A stretch of 64,000 bases of DNA from JACVRW01 sp963803245 (GTDB taxonomy: Bacteria; Actinomycetota; Thermoleophilia; Solirubrobacterales; Thermoleophilaceae). Under the pieces are notes generated by a model. That model searched no databases. It saw only the letters and a list, made by a program, of their open reading frames with translations, and was not told where the DNA came from. This document shows, in pieces, positions 42,256-51,453 of this stretch (position 1 is its first letter; the number at the start of each line of letters is the position of its first letter). The stretch covers positions 248,001-312,000 of the forward strand of contig CAWDLI010000004.1 of the NCBI GenBank assembly GCA_963803245.1. Direction: 5' to 3'. A program made the translations under genes and the position numbers.

Positions 42256-44139
42256 ATGTTGCGCTCGAGCCGCATCCGCCGAGGAGCCGGCGTTGCCGTG
42301 GCCCTTCTGGCCACCGTCTTCATGTCGGCCTGCGCGATAGGCCGGCCTCAGCCGACGTCCTACGTCAGCGATCGCGGAGCGACGCTGAACGGTGACATCA
42401 ACTCCAACGTCGCGGGCGATATCGGCTTTTGGTGGAAGTACGGCGAGACGACGAGCTACGGGAGCCAGACGCCGGTCCGCACCATCTCGATCGACGATGA
42501 CGAGCCACACGCCGTCTCGCAGCCGATCAGCGAACTGACCGCGGCCACGACCTACCACTTCCAATTCTGTGTCCAGGACCGTGAGCAGCGCCCCCCGCGC
42601 GACATCTGCTCCAAGGACCAGACATTCGCCACGGGCCCGGCAGGAGGCAGGGCGGGGATCGCCTTCAGATCGTCGCGCGACGGCAATCTCGAGATCTATG
42701 TGATGGACGCCGACGGCAGCAATCCCGTCCGGCTCACCAACGAGCCCGCGAGCGATGAACAGCCGGCCTGGTCGCCGGACGGGCGGAGGCTCGCGTTCAC
42801 CTCCTTGCGCGACGGGAACTGGGAGGTCCACGCCATGGACGCAGACGGCGGCAACCAGACAAACATGACCAACAGCCCGGGCCAGGACCTTCACCCTGCC
42901 TGGTCGCCCGACGGTCAGAAGATCGCGTTCCACTCGAACCGCAACGGCAACAACAACGAGATCTACGTGATGGACGCCGATGGCAGCAACCTCGAGAACC
43001 TCACGAACGGCGTTGCGAACGACACGGACGCTGCCTGGTCGCCCGACGGCCGGAGGATCGCCTTCGGCGCCGGCTCCGACGTCCATGTGATGGACGCAGA
43101 TGGCAGCAACCGGATCAACCTCACCAACACCCCGTCCGGCGACGGCAATCCGGCCTGGTCCCCTGATGGCGAGCGCATCAGCTTCACCACGGACCGCGAC
43201 GGTCTCCTCGAGGTCTACGCGATGGACGCCGACGGCTCGAATCAGACGAACCTGAGCAACGACTCGGCGAACGACCTCGGGTCGTCGTACTCGCCCGACG
43301 GTGAGCGGATCGCCTTCGGCGCGACTCGAGATGGAAACGTCGAGGTCTACGCGATGGACGCCGACGGCTCCAATCAGACCAACCTCACAAACACCGCCGG
43401 GACCGACGCCTACGCCGCATGGTCGCCGCGTCCCGGACCCGCCCTGTATGTGGCGATGGGAGACTCGGTCACCCAGTGGGGGGCCACCGACCGCTATCCG
43501 GAGCTCTTCATGAACTTCCTCGAGCAGGCCGGCGTTGCCCAGATAGGCCCGCCTGCCTACAACCTCGGCCGCCTCGGGGAGACCAGCGCCGGCCTCAACG
43601 GCGGCCAGCTTCCGCTGACGCTCGATTACATCGGGGAGCCCGCTTCGGACGCCGCCGTGGTCACGGTCGACATCGGCGCCAACGACCTCTTCAACGACCC
43701 GACCTGCGACCCCAGGGCTCTGGCCACCTTCAACCTGGAGAGTTGCCAGCCGACCCTCCAGGCCTTCGAGACCAACTTCGCCGCCACACTCGACGCGGTG
43801 AACGAGGCGTTCGCGGACGATCCGGGTGACGAGCGGCTGATCGTGATGGCCTACTACAACCCGTGGTCCGGTAGGGCAGCCGAGGAGGCAAGGGCCGCCC
43901 AGGCCGAGCGCGTGCTCCTGGGGGCGGACCGCACCATCGATTGCGACGCAACGGGTACGGATCGAGGGCTGAACGACCTCATCGCGTGCACGGCGGCGGA
44001 GGCGGGTGCCCGCGTCGCTGACGCCTACCCACCGTTCCTCGACAACGGCGACCTGTGGCTCTCCGACGACATCCATCCCAACGAGCTGGGCCACGAAGCG
44101 ATCGCGGACGCGTTCGAGGGCGCCTTCACCGCCCCGTGA
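42256..44139 (+). CDS. PD40-propeller / SGNH-hydrolase fusion lipoprotein
   Basis: This 627-residue protein has a signal peptide and lipobox MSAC (Cys26). Residues 33-130 form an Fn3-like module. Residues 135-395 hold about six TolB-type PD40 repeats, each with a VMDADGSN turn and WSPDGxRIAF. Residues 396-627 form an SGNH/GDSL hydrolase: AMGDSVT with Ser404, GANDLF, and DDIHPNELGH with Asp604 and His607. It is thus a surface esterase or acetyl-hydrolase carried on a binding propeller. RBS GAGAGGA is present. I do not know a described family with this exact order. Confidence 0.8.
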   Translation: MLRSSRIRRGAGVAVALLATVFMSACAIGRPQPTSYVSDRGATLNGDINSNVAGDIGFWWKYGETTSYGSQTPVRTISIDDDEPHAVSQPISELTAATTYHFQFCVQDREQRPPRDICSKDQTFATGPAGGRAGIAFRSSRDGNLEIYVMDADGSNPVRLTNEPASDEQPAWSPDGRRLAFTSLRDGNWEVHAMDADGGNQTNMTNSPGQDLHPAWSPDGQKIAFHSNRNGNNNEIYVMDADGSNLENLTNGVANDTDAAWSPDGRRIAFGAGSDVHVMDADGSNRINLTNTPSGDGNPAWSPDGERISFTTDRDGLLEVYAMDADGSNQTNLSNDSANDLGSSYSPDGERIAFGATRDGNVEVYAMDADGSNQTNLTNTAGTDAYAAWSPRPGPALYVAMGDSVTQWGATDRYPELFMNFLEQAGVAQIGPPAYNLGRLGETSAGLNGGQLPLTLDYIGEPASDAAVVTVDIGANDLFNDPTCDPRALATFNLESCQPTLQAFETNFAATLDAVNEAFADDPGDERLIVMAYYNPWSGRAAEEARAAQAERVLLGADRTIDCDATGTDRGLNDLIACTAAEAGARVADAYPPFLDNGDLWLSDDIHPNELGHEAIADAFEGAFTAP

Positions 44140-44150
44140 CCGCAGGCGGC

Positions 44151-44807
44151 TTACGCAGCGCGCTCTAGGCGTTCGCGGATCGCGCGGCGCGCGAGATCGA
44201 ACACCTTGCGATCTCCGTAGAGCAGGAACACGGTGTTGGCGTGCCCAAGGATTGCGTTGATCTCGAACGTGAGCTGGTCGATGCTCGCGTCCGGGGCGAT
44301 TTCCCCATTGGTCTGAGCGGCACGTAGGCCTGCGGCGACGAGCTCCGCCCAGCGCGACTGCACGGCGGCAACCCGATCGCGCACCGGGCCCGGCCGCGTG
44401 TCGAGCTCGGCCGAGACGGACGCGAAGAAGCATCCGCCGGGGAAGACGGCCCGTTCCACGTGCGACAGGAAGCGCTCGCCGAGCGCCTCCACCCGAGCGA
44501 GACCGTCGTCGGCCCGCATCGCCGGCTCGACCACGTCGGCCTCGAACACCTCCTCGGCGGCGGCGACGGTGGCGAGCTGCAGCTCCTCCTTGGACCCGAA
44601 GTGCGCATAGAGGCCGCTCTTGCTCATGCCGCTCGCATGGGCGAGGCGTCCGATCGAAAGCCCGTCGATGCCCTCGACGGTCGCCAGGCGGGCGGCAGCC
44701 GCGAGGATCGCCCGTCGGCTGCGCTCGCCGTCGGCGCGCCGGCGACGCCCGCTGACGTGCCTGCGCTCAGCGCCGCCGCCGGAGACATGTTCATTGCCGT
44801 GAGGCAT
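44151..44807 (-). CDS. TetR-family transcriptional regulator
   Basis: This 218-residue protein has a TetR helix-turn-helix (RRAILAAAARLATVEGIDGL, IGRLAHASGMSKSGLYAHFGSKEEL, about residues 30-75) and a C-terminal TetR_C-type domain. It is divergent from a full-length MMPL transporter gene with 74 bases between the starts, containing a palindrome. It should repress that transporter and itself. ATG 44807 is the longest start; the conserved region begins about 25 residues later. Confidence 0.9.
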   Translation of the reverse strand: MPHGNEHVSGGGAERRHVSGRRRRADGERSRRAILAAAARLATVEGIDGLSIGRLAHASGMSKSGLYAHFGSKEELQLATVAAAEEVFEADVVEPAMRADDGLARVEALGERFLSHVERAVFPGGCFFASVSAELDTRPGPVRDRVAAVQSRWAELVAAGLRAAQTNGEIAPDASIDQLTFEINAILGHANTVFLLYGDRKVFDLARRAIRERLERAA

Positions 44808-44821
44808 CGCACAGACAAGAT

Positions 44822-44839
44822 AGCACGACCGATCGTACT
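44822..44839. promoter_or_regulatory. TetR operator between TetR and MMPL genes
   Basis: AGCACGA (44822-44828) and TCGTACT (44833-44839) form an imperfect inverted repeat (6 of 7) around CCGA, in the gap between the divergent genes. The downstream gene has the strong ribosome site AGGAGGT just before its GTG. Confidence 0.5.
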
Positions 44840-44881
44840 CTGACCGCTAGAAGGAACGGCCGTGCCATCTAGGAGGTCACC

Positions 44882-46990
44882 GTGTCGGCGTCTCATACAC
44901 AGCGCACACCCGTTGGCTCGCTCGGGCGCCTCGGGCGCTGGGCGGCCACCCATCGCCGGGCAGTCGTACTCGTCTGGATCGGCGTATTCGTCGCCCTGGG
45001 AGCGTTCGCTCCGCGCGCGGAGCACGCGCTCTCTGGCGGCGGCTGGCAGGCCGATGGCTCCGAGTCCGTGCATGCCCGTGGGCTGATCGACCGGCACTTC
45101 GACGGCCAGGGCAGCTACGCGCTGACCGCGGTCGTGGCTTCGAACACAGGGCACAGCGCCGGCCCGGCTTTCCGCGCGACCGTGGCCCGAGTGGTGGGTC
45201 TCCTGCGGCGCGACCCTGCCGTGGGCGCGGTGTTGCCGCCCCGGGGCCCCGGGTCGATCGCGCCCAACGGACGAGTCGCGGTCGTGCGCGGCGGTGCGGC
45301 CGCCGGTCCAGCCGAGATGGTCCGGGCGGCCGGCCGCCTCCGAGGCCGCCTCCGGGCGGCCGCAGGCCCGGATACCGAGGTGTCGCTCACCGGCGCGGCC
45401 GGCCTCTGGTCGGAGTTCAACGAGGAGAACAAGGACGCGATGCTGCGTTCCGAGGTGATGTCCTGGCCGGTGACTCTGGCCGTGCTCGCCGTCGCGTTCG
45501 GCTCGTTCGCCGCCGCCGGGATCCCTCTGCTCCTGGCCATCCTGGGCCTGGTCGCGACGGCCGGGGCGCTGTGGCTGGGAGCGCACGTCATCGGCATCAC
45601 GATCTGGGCCATGAACTTCGCGCTGATGTTCGCGCTCGCGGTGGGGATCGATTACGCGCTCTTCGTCGTGGTTCGCTTTCGGGCCGCCATGCGTTCGGGG
45701 CTGCGCCCCGATGACGCCGTCGCCGAGACGATGGACAGCGCCGGTAGGGCGGTCCTGGTCAGCGGCGTCGCCGTGCTGGCCTCGCTGGCCGCCGTGATGA
45801 TCGTGCCGAGCCAACCGTTCCGCACGAGCGCTCTCGGGATCTTGCTCGCGGTGGGCTTCGTGCTGGCCGCGTCGCTCACGCTGCTGCCGGCGCTGCTGGC
45901 GCGCCTCGGACCCCGCATCGACCGCTTCGCGCTGCCGTGGGCGGGCGCCGTGCAGCACCGCAGCGAGGCGTTCGCGCGCTGGGGACGGCTGCTGTGGCGC
46001 CGCCCGTTGGTGATCGGCGGACCGGCGCTCGCCGTGCTCGTCGCACTCGCCCTCATGGGGCTTGGCCTGCGCACGGCCATGCCGACGGTCGGCGTCCTGC
46101 CCGCTGACGCCGGCGCGCGAGCGGGTTACGAGCGACTTCAGGACGCCTTTGGAGCGGGGGCGCCCGCCGAACTGCAGGTGGTGGCTCCGGCGAACCAGTC
46201 CGGACGCGTGCGCGCCGCGCTTGAGCAGAGCCCGGGCGTTGCGGCGGTGGCGCCGGCCGAGCGGCGCGACCGACTCGCGCTGACGCGCGTGCGTCCCGTC
46301 TCCGCCGAGGCGGACATCGTGGACCGCGTGCGATCTCAGGTGCCGGACGGCGCGCTGGTCGGCGGCGCGACCGCCGAGGGCCACGATCTCGAGCGCGCGC
46401 TCGCTGACCGGCTGCCGCTCGTCTACGGCCTGGTGGTCGCGGTGGGCTTCGCGCTGCTGCTGCTCGTCGTGCGCGCACCGGTGGCCGCCGCGACGGCCGT
46501 TCTCATGAACCTGCTCGCCACCGCGGCGGCGTTCGGAGTGGCCCGGCTGGTCTTCCAGGAGGGCCACGGCGAGGGGCTGCTGGGCTTCTCCTCACAGGGC
46601 TTCGTGGACGCGTGGGCGCCGATCTTCTTCTTCGCCCTGATATTCGCGCTCGCCATGGACTACACCGTGTTCCTGCTGAGCTCCGTGAGGGCCGAGCTCG
46701 AGCGCGCCGGCGATCCACGGACTGCACTCGTCGAGGGGCTGGCCCGCTCGGGGAGAGTGATCAACGCAGCTGGCGGCGTGATGGTCGTCGTGTTCTTCAC
46801 CTTCGCCCTCTCCGGGCCGCTCGCACCGAAGGAGATGGGCGTGATCCTGGGCGTGGCGGTGCTGCTCGACACGCTGCTCGTTCGCTTGCTGCTGCTCCCG
46901 GCCGCCCTGCGCCTGCTCGGTCCTCGCGCCTGGTGGACGCCGCGGCTGCTGGACCGTGCTCCGCAGGCGTTGCGGCTTCGCCACGACTGA
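44882..46990 (+). CDS. MMPL/RND-family transporter, intact
   Basis: This 702-residue protein has an N-terminal helix after WAATHRRAVVLVWIGVF, an extracytoplasmic loop, and helices with ALMFALAVGIDYALFVVVRF. A second loop follows, then a second helix set with FALIFALAMDYTVFLLSSVR. The two copies of G/A-x-D-Y-A/T in the membrane are the proton-path signature of MMPL proteins. GTG 44882 sits behind AGGAGGT. It is probably proton-driven export of a lipid or drug under control of the divergent TetR. Unlike the copy at 10-12 kb it is unbroken. Confidence 0.92.
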   Translation: MSASHTQRTPVGSLGRLGRWAATHRRAVVLVWIGVFVALGAFAPRAEHALSGGGWQADGSESVHARGLIDRHFDGQGSYALTAVVASNTGHSAGPAFRATVARVVGLLRRDPAVGAVLPPRGPGSIAPNGRVAVVRGGAAAGPAEMVRAAGRLRGRLRAAAGPDTEVSLTGAAGLWSEFNEENKDAMLRSEVMSWPVTLAVLAVAFGSFAAAGIPLLLAILGLVATAGALWLGAHVIGITIWAMNFALMFALAVGIDYALFVVVRFRAAMRSGLRPDDAVAETMDSAGRAVLVSGVAVLASLAAVMIVPSQPFRTSALGILLAVGFVLAASLTLLPALLARLGPRIDRFALPWAGAVQHRSEAFARWGRLLWRRPLVIGGPALAVLVALALMGLGLRTAMPTVGVLPADAGARAGYERLQDAFGAGAPAELQVVAPANQSGRVRAALEQSPGVAAVAPAERRDRLALTRVRPVSAEADIVDRVRSQVPDGALVGGATAEGHDLERALADRLPLVYGLVVAVGFALLLLVVRAPVAAATAVLMNLLATAAAFGVARLVFQEGHGEGLLGFSSQGFVDAWAPIFFFALIFALAMDYTVFLLSSVRAELERAGDPRTALVEGLARSGRVINAAGGVMVVVFFTFALSGPLAPKEMGVILGVAVLLDTLLVRLLLLPAALRLLGPRAWWTPRLLDRAPQALRLRHD

Positions 46991-47057
46991 TTGCCGGGTA
47001 AGGAGCGGAGCGACTCGTGTTGCCGGGCAGGTCACCGGGTGAGATGATCGGCCCGGT

Positions 47058-47990
47058 TTGGAACTCGCGGTCCACGCGCCGCTCATGGAGTTCGGCGACG
47101 AGGGGCAGTCGCTCGAGCGTCTCACCCGCGCGGTCGACGCCGCGCGGGACTGCCGCTTCGCCGCGGTCTCCTCCAACGACCACTTCGTGTTTCAGGCGCC
47201 TTGGCTCGACGGGCTGACGGCGCTGGCGGCCGTGGTCGAGCGCTCCGGCGCGATGGAGCTGGCGACCACGATCGCGCTTGTGGCACTTCGCGGACCCGTG
47301 CCCCTTGCTAAGGCGCTCGTCGCGCTGGACGTCCTGTCCGATGGGCGGGTGATCGCCGGAGTCGGCCCCGGCTCGTCGGAGCGTGACTACGACGCGCTCG
47401 GAGTGCCGTACGAGGAGCGCTGGCCGCGGTTCGACGAGGCCACCGCCATCCTGCGCTCGCTCCTGCGGGACGACCCGCCACCGGAGACGACGCGCCACTA
47501 CCCGATACCCGGCTCGCGGCTGGAGCCGGCTCCACGCCGGCCCGGTGGGATCCCGCTCTGGATCGGTAGCTGGGGCTCGAAGGCCGGTCTCCGGCGCGTG
47601 GCGCGCCTCGCCGACGGGTGGCTCGCATCCGCGTACAACACGACACCCGCCGGCTTCGGGGCCGCCAAGCAGGCGCTGTCCGAGCAGCTTCACGCCCACG
47701 GAAGAGATCCCGATCGCTTCCCCAACGCGCTGGCGACCATGTGGACCTGGATCACCGAAGACCCCCGCGACGCGGACCGTGTGCTGCGAGAGGTCCTGGC
47801 CCCGATGCTCAAGCGCGATCCGGATGAGCTGCGCGACCAGCTGTGCATCGGGCCGGCGGAGCAATGCGCGGAACTGCTCTCACGCTATGCGCAGGCAGGC
47901 TGCGAGCGCGTCTACCTCTGGCCGCTGGGCGACGAGCCTCGGCAGATCGAGCTCGCGGCCACGGCCGTGCTCCCAGCCGTCAGGGGCTGA
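47058..47990 (+). CDS. LLM-class flavin/F420-dependent oxidoreductase
   Basis: This 310-residue protein starts at TTG 47058. It is a luciferase-like TIM-barrel: SSNDHFVFQAPWLDGLTALAAV, VPLAKALVALDVLSDGRVIAGVGPGS and PLWIGSWGSKAGLRRVARLADGW. The family uses F420 or FMN to oxidise or reduce varied substrates; the actinobacterial setting favours F420. Nothing in the neighbours fixes the substrate. Confidence 0.88.
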   Translation: MELAVHAPLMEFGDEGQSLERLTRAVDAARDCRFAAVSSNDHFVFQAPWLDGLTALAAVVERSGAMELATTIALVALRGPVPLAKALVALDVLSDGRVIAGVGPGSSERDYDALGVPYEERWPRFDEATAILRSLLRDDPPPETTRHYPIPGSRLEPAPRRPGGIPLWIGSWGSKAGLRRVARLADGWLASAYNTTPAGFGAAKQALSEQLHAHGRDPDRFPNALATMWTWITEDPRDADRVLREVLAPMLKRDPDELRDQLCIGPAEQCAELLSRYAQAGCERVYLWPLGDEPRQIELAATAVLPAVRG

Positions 47991-48000
47991 CGCCCGCCGC

Positions 48001-48354
48001 TCAGCCGCTCGAGCTGTCTAGACGCTGCAGCAACTCGTGGGCGGCCAGCTCGACGTCCTTGTGGCGCCACTCGGCGGCCCGGTAGACGCAGGCGATCAGG
48101 CCGGCCCGGTGGACGCGCCGAAAGTCGCCGTAGACGAACCCGTACCTGGACTTCGTCTGATCGGCAGCTCCGTCGGTGAGGCCCAGATGCCACTCGGCGT
48201 ACTCGTCCCACGAGTGCCGTTCCAGGAACGCATTCTCTTCGTCGGCGCCAGGCTGGACTTCCCCCCAGTCGCTCTCCAGCACGTACTGCCGGCCGTCGAT
48301 GAGTTGACGGGCTCGTTCCACGGCAGGCTGGTTGACCGAGTAGGACGCGATCAC
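48001..48354 (-). CDS. Conserved hypothetical protein
   Basis: This 117-residue protein starts at GTG 48354. It is Trp- and Tyr-rich, with QYVLESDWGEVQPGADEENA, WDEYAEWHLGLTDGA, FVYGDFRRVHRAGLIACVYR and a C-terminal helix. The strong composition signal and clean protein-like pattern support a real cytoplasmic gene. I have no function for it. It is divergent from the hydrolase at 48409. Confidence 0.7.
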   Translation of the reverse strand: MIASYSVNQPAVERARQLIDGRQYVLESDWGEVQPGADEENAFLERHSWDEYAEWHLGLTDGAADQTKSRYGFVYGDFRRVHRAGLIACVYRAAEWRHKDVELAAHELLQRLDSSSG

Positions 48355-48408
48355 CGCATTCTGCCCGGAACCGTCCTTGGGAACGCCCCCCTTGAATACG
48401 CTCGCTTG

Positions 48409-49221
48409 ATGCCTGAGGTCGAACTCAAGCGCGAAGGGGCGACCGCCTACCGCGAGGCCATCCCCCAGACGTCGGAGAACGGGGATCCCGTTCTCCTCAT
48501 CCATGGCTTCCCCCAGAGCTCCTATATGTGGGCGCCGGTCCTCGAGGCGCTTGCCGCGAGCGGTCGCAGAGCGATCGCCCCAGACCTGAGCGGCTACGGC
48601 GACTCCGCGCCCGACCCGCCGGGCACATGGGAGCGCCATGTGAGCGCTCTCGAGAAGTTCCGCCAAGCCCTGGGGCTGAAACGGGTGGTGCTCGGACTCC
48701 ATGACTGGGGAGGCCTGATCGGCCTGCGCTGGGCCTGCGACCACCCGGACGCCGTCTCGACGCTGATCCTGAGCAACACCGGGTTCTTCGCCGACACGGA
48801 GTGGCACGTGATGGCGCAGGCGTTGCGCACGCCGGGCCAGGGCGAGCAGCTTCTCGACAACCTCACGAAGCAGGCCTTCGCCACCATGATCAGGGACCAG
48901 GGCGGGCGCATCCCGGATGACGCGATCGACGAGTATTGGAAGGCCTTCACGTCTCCGGCGGGACGCCAGGGCATGCTCGAGCTCTACCGCTCTGGCGACT
49001 TCGAGAAGCTGGAGCCCTACGAGGGACAGCTGGAGGCGATGGGCGTCCCGGCGCTGATCCTGTGGGGCGCGAACGACCCCGTCGTCCCGGTCGCCGCGGC
49101 GCACCGGTTCAACCGGGAGATCTCCGACTCGAAGGTGGTGATCCTGGAGAACGCCAGTCACTTCCTCTACGACGATGAGCCCGCCCGGTGCGCGCGAGAG
49201 ATCGTGGCGTTTCTCGAGTAA
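48409..49221 (+). CDS. Alpha/beta hydrolase (haloalkane dehalogenase-like)
   Basis: This 270-residue alpha/beta-hydrolase starts at ATG 48409. It has HGFPQSSYMW for the oxyanion loop, nucleophile GLHDWGG with Asp, acid in LWGANDPVVP and base in ENASHFLYDDEP. The Asp nucleophile is typical of haloalkane dehalogenases and epoxide hydrolases; choosing between them needs the halide-binding Trp/Asn pair or the two lid Tyr residues. The frame stays open far upstream but overlaps the divergent gene. Confidence 0.87.
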   Translation: MPEVELKREGATAYREAIPQTSENGDPVLLIHGFPQSSYMWAPVLEALAASGRRAIAPDLSGYGDSAPDPPGTWERHVSALEKFRQALGLKRVVLGLHDWGGLIGLRWACDHPDAVSTLILSNTGFFADTEWHVMAQALRTPGQGEQLLDNLTKQAFATMIRDQGGRIPDDAIDEYWKAFTSPAGRQGMLELYRSGDFEKLEPYEGQLEAMGVPALILWGANDPVVPVAAAHRFNREISDSKVVILENASHFLYDDEPARCAREIVAFLE

Positions 49222-49250
49222 CAGAGCCGGTAGCTGTCCTCATTCGATCG

Positions 49251-50462
49251 TCATGCGCTCGACGGTACGGCGCGCGCGCGGGCGGCCTGGCGGACCAGGT
49301 GGTCGCGCTCGGCGACGTTCGTGGCCAAGTGGGCGGCCTCGGCGTACGCCGAGGCGGCGCCGGGCAGGTCCCCGTCGAGCTCGTGCAGGTGCCCGCGCAC
49401 GGCGTGCCACCGGTGCCGCTCGCCGATCACCTCACGCAGCCGGTCCGTCTCGCGCAGCCCGGCGGCGGCACCGAGCACATGGCCGACCGCGACCGCGCGC
49501 CCGAGCACCGCGGCGGGGTCCTGGCGCACGGGGTCCCCGGTCAGCCCAACGAGCTCGTCGTACCAGGCGAGGATCTGCGGCCAGTCGGTCTCCTCGGCGC
49601 TCGCCGCGTCGTCGTGCAGGGCCGCGATCGCGGCCTCGACCTGGTAGCGGCCCGGGCGCCGTTCGTCGGTCTGCATGGCGAGCGCCGACTGCAGGACGCG
49701 CACGCCCTCGGCGATCTCGCGCGTGTCCCACAGGCCGCGGTCCTGGCGGTCGAGCGTGACGATCCGGCCCTCCGCGTCGAGCCGCGCCGGCATCCGGGCA
49801 TGGTTGAGGAGCATCAGCGCGAGCAGCCCGCGCGCCTCGGGCTCCTCCGTGGCGAGGGTGAGCTGGCGGGCGAGCCGGATCGCCTCGCCGGCCAGGTCCA
49901 CCCGGCCCGCGTGGCCGGCCGTGTAGACGAGATAGAGCACGCGCAGCACGACGGCGAGGTCGCCGGGCTGGTCGAGCCGGCGCCCGCGGAGGGTGCGCTT
50001 GGCACGGCTGATCCGCTGCGCCATCGTCGCCTCGGGGACGTAGAAGGCGTCGGCGATCTCTTGTGTGGTGAGGCCGCCGACGGCGCGCAGGGTCAGCGCG
50101 ACCTGGGACGCGGGCGCCAGGTCGGAATGGCAGCAGGAGAAGAGCAGGAGGAGCGTGTCGTCGCCGGGCTCGGTGACCGGCCCGGGCGCGGGCTCCTCGT
50201 GCACGACGTCCTCGCGGCTGCGCCGGGAGGCCTCGCTGCGACGCGCGTCGATCAGCCGCCGCGTCGCGACCGTGGCCAGCCACGCCCGCGGGTCGTCCGG
50301 CGGGTGCTCGGGCCAGACCCGGAGCGCCTCCAGCAGCGCCTCCTGGAGCGCGTCCTCGGCGGCGTCGAAGTCCTCGCCCCGGCGGACCAGGCCTGCGAGC
50401 ACCCGCGGGACGAGGGCACGCAGGGCGCCCTCGTCCAGCCGTCGCGCCGACTCGCCGGTCAC
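49251..50462 (-). CDS. ECF42-like RNA polymerase sigma factor
   Basis: This 403-residue protein from GTG 50462 has region 2 (FDAAEDALQEALLEALRVWP, DDPRAWLATVATRRLIDARR), region 4 (VALTLRAVGGLTTQEIADAF, VPEATMAQRISRAKRTLRG) and a long helical TPR-like C-domain. This is the ECF42 layout. It follows a YCII gene with a 6-base gap, the normal partner arrangement. It is a second copy of the pair at 36.8-38.3 kb. Confidence 0.92.
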   Translation of the reverse strand: MTGESARRLDEGALRALVPRVLAGLVRRGEDFDAAEDALQEALLEALRVWPEHPPDDPRAWLATVATRRLIDARRSEASRRSREDVVHEEPAPGPVTEPGDDTLLLLFSCCHSDLAPASQVALTLRAVGGLTTQEIADAFYVPEATMAQRISRAKRTLRGRRLDQPGDLAVVLRVLYLVYTAGHAGRVDLAGEAIRLARQLTLATEEPEARGLLALMLLNHARMPARLDAEGRIVTLDRQDRGLWDTREIAEGVRVLQSALAMQTDERRPGRYQVEAAIAALHDDAASAEETDWPQILAWYDELVGLTGDPVRQDPAAVLGRAVAVGHVLGAAAGLRETDRLREVIGERHRWHAVRGHLHELDGDLPGAASAYAEAAHLATNVAERDHLVRQAARARAVPSSA

Positions 50463-50468
50463 GCCGGG

Positions 50469-50879
50469 TCAGTCGTGCGAGGCCGTCCCGGACATGATCT
50501 CCCGGACGTCGATCCACTCGTAGAGGGGCTCGCCGCCCGGGCCCGGCTCGGAGGAGACGTAAGCCGCCACTTCGAGCGCGCGCTCGCGGGACTCGACGTC
50601 GATCATGAACCAGCCCGCGATGAGGTCGCTGGTCTCCGGGTGCGGGCCGTCGGTGGTGACGGGCGCCGCGTCCGGGCCGCCGTAGCGCACCCAGGTGCGC
50701 TCCGGCGTGAGCGCCTGGGCGCCGACGTACTCGCCGCTCTCCTCGAGCATCTTGCTGACACCCCTGAGGAAGGCCATGTGCGCCTCCACGTCCTCGGGGG
50801 CCCACTCGTCCATCGGCGGGAAGGGATGGTGCGGCTCCGGGCCGCCGCGGTAGTGCTTGAGAAGCAGGTACTTGGGCAT
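50469..50879 (-). CDS. YCII/DGPF-like protein
   Basis: This 136-residue protein starts at ATG 50879 behind AGGAGA. It has the YCII pattern: MPKYLLLKHYRGGPEP, then a helix, VTTDGPHPETSDLIAGWFMI with a DGP motif (DGPH instead of DGPF), and YEWIDVREIM. It forms an operon with the ECF42-like sigma gene. A TGTCGA lies upstream (reverse strand, 50951-50956), a possible -35 box for its own sigma factor. Confidence 0.88.
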   Translation of the reverse strand: MPKYLLLKHYRGGPEPHHPFPPMDEWAPEDVEAHMAFLRGVSKMLEESGEYVGAQALTPERTWVRYGGPDAAPVTTDGPHPETSDLIAGWFMIDVESRERALEVAAYVSSEPGPGGEPLYEWIDVREIMSGTASHD

Positions 50880-50950
50880 CGTCGTCTCCTGGTGTCTGGG
50901 CCGCGCCTGTCGAGGCCCTTCACCTGGTGAGCGGAGCCGGCCGGCGCTTC

Positions 50951-50956
50951 TCGACA
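50951..50956 (-). promoter_or_regulatory. TGTCGA box upstream of YCII gene
   Basis: TGTCGA on the reverse strand, 72 bases before the YCII start. It equals the -35 element I recall for ECF42 promoters; the matching -10 (CGWC) at 16-17 bases is imperfect here (CCGC). Confidence 0.35.
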
Positions 50957-50974
50957 TCGTGCCGGCAGGCGCGC

Positions 50975-51388
50975 TCAGGTCGCCGGCATCAGTCCGAGCT
51001 GGCCGAGCAGCTCGGCCTGATCGAAGTAGAGATGCTCCGAGGCCAGCTCGTCGCCGCGAACCTCATAACTCGACATCCAGCGGAAGTCGACGGGCCGTCC
51101 CGTGGCCGCGACGTCGCCTGCCGGCGTGCGCATGACACCGGTGTGCGTGCCGATGAACCGGCCCTCGGCGGCGACGACGGATCCTTCGGCGAGAACGCGC
51201 GACGTCTCGAGACGCCCGTCCGGAAACGCGTCCCAGAACACACCGAAGAAGCCGAGGACCTCCTCGCGGCCGTGCATCGACGCGTTCGGTGCGACGAAGT
51301 CGGCGTCGTCGCTCCACGGACTGGCGTCCGTGTCCCGTGCGTTGAACGTCTCGACATGCCGTTCGACGACGCGCTTGGGATCAGCCAT
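50975..51388 (-). CDS. SnoaL-like ester cyclase/NTF2-fold protein
   Basis: This 137-residue protein has the SnoaL pattern: VVERHVETFNARDTDAS, FVAPNASMHGREEVLGFFGVFWDAFPD, then GTHTGVMRTPAGDVAATG and a final strand set. Family members act as cyclases or isomerases or bind small ligands. It lies upstream of the YCII-ECF pair on the same strand but with a 95-base gap, so it is probably separate. Confidence 0.82.
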   Translation of the reverse strand: MADPKRVVERHVETFNARDTDASPWSDDADFVAPNASMHGREEVLGFFGVFWDAFPDGRLETSRVLAEGSVVAAEGRFIGTHTGVMRTPAGDVAATGRPVDFRWMSSYEVRGDELASEHLYFDQAELLGQLGLMPAT

Positions 51389-51453
51389 CAGACCGTGCCT
51401 CCTGTCGGTTGCCGTGCGCCGGATACTCCCACCCTGCCAGCGCAGCGGCGGGA

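Noticed and set aside
42660..43430. Regularly spaced DNA repeats resembling a repeat array
   Set aside because: They encode the PD40 motifs (VMDADGSN) in frame at protein-repeat spacing; there are no identical repeats with spacers, so this is not CRISPR.
44624..46567. Long reverse-strand open frame of 647 codons opposite the intact MMPL gene
   Set aside because: It is an antisense shadow caused by high G+C; the protein is His/Arg/Gln-rich with no domain, while the forward frame is a clear MMPL transporter.
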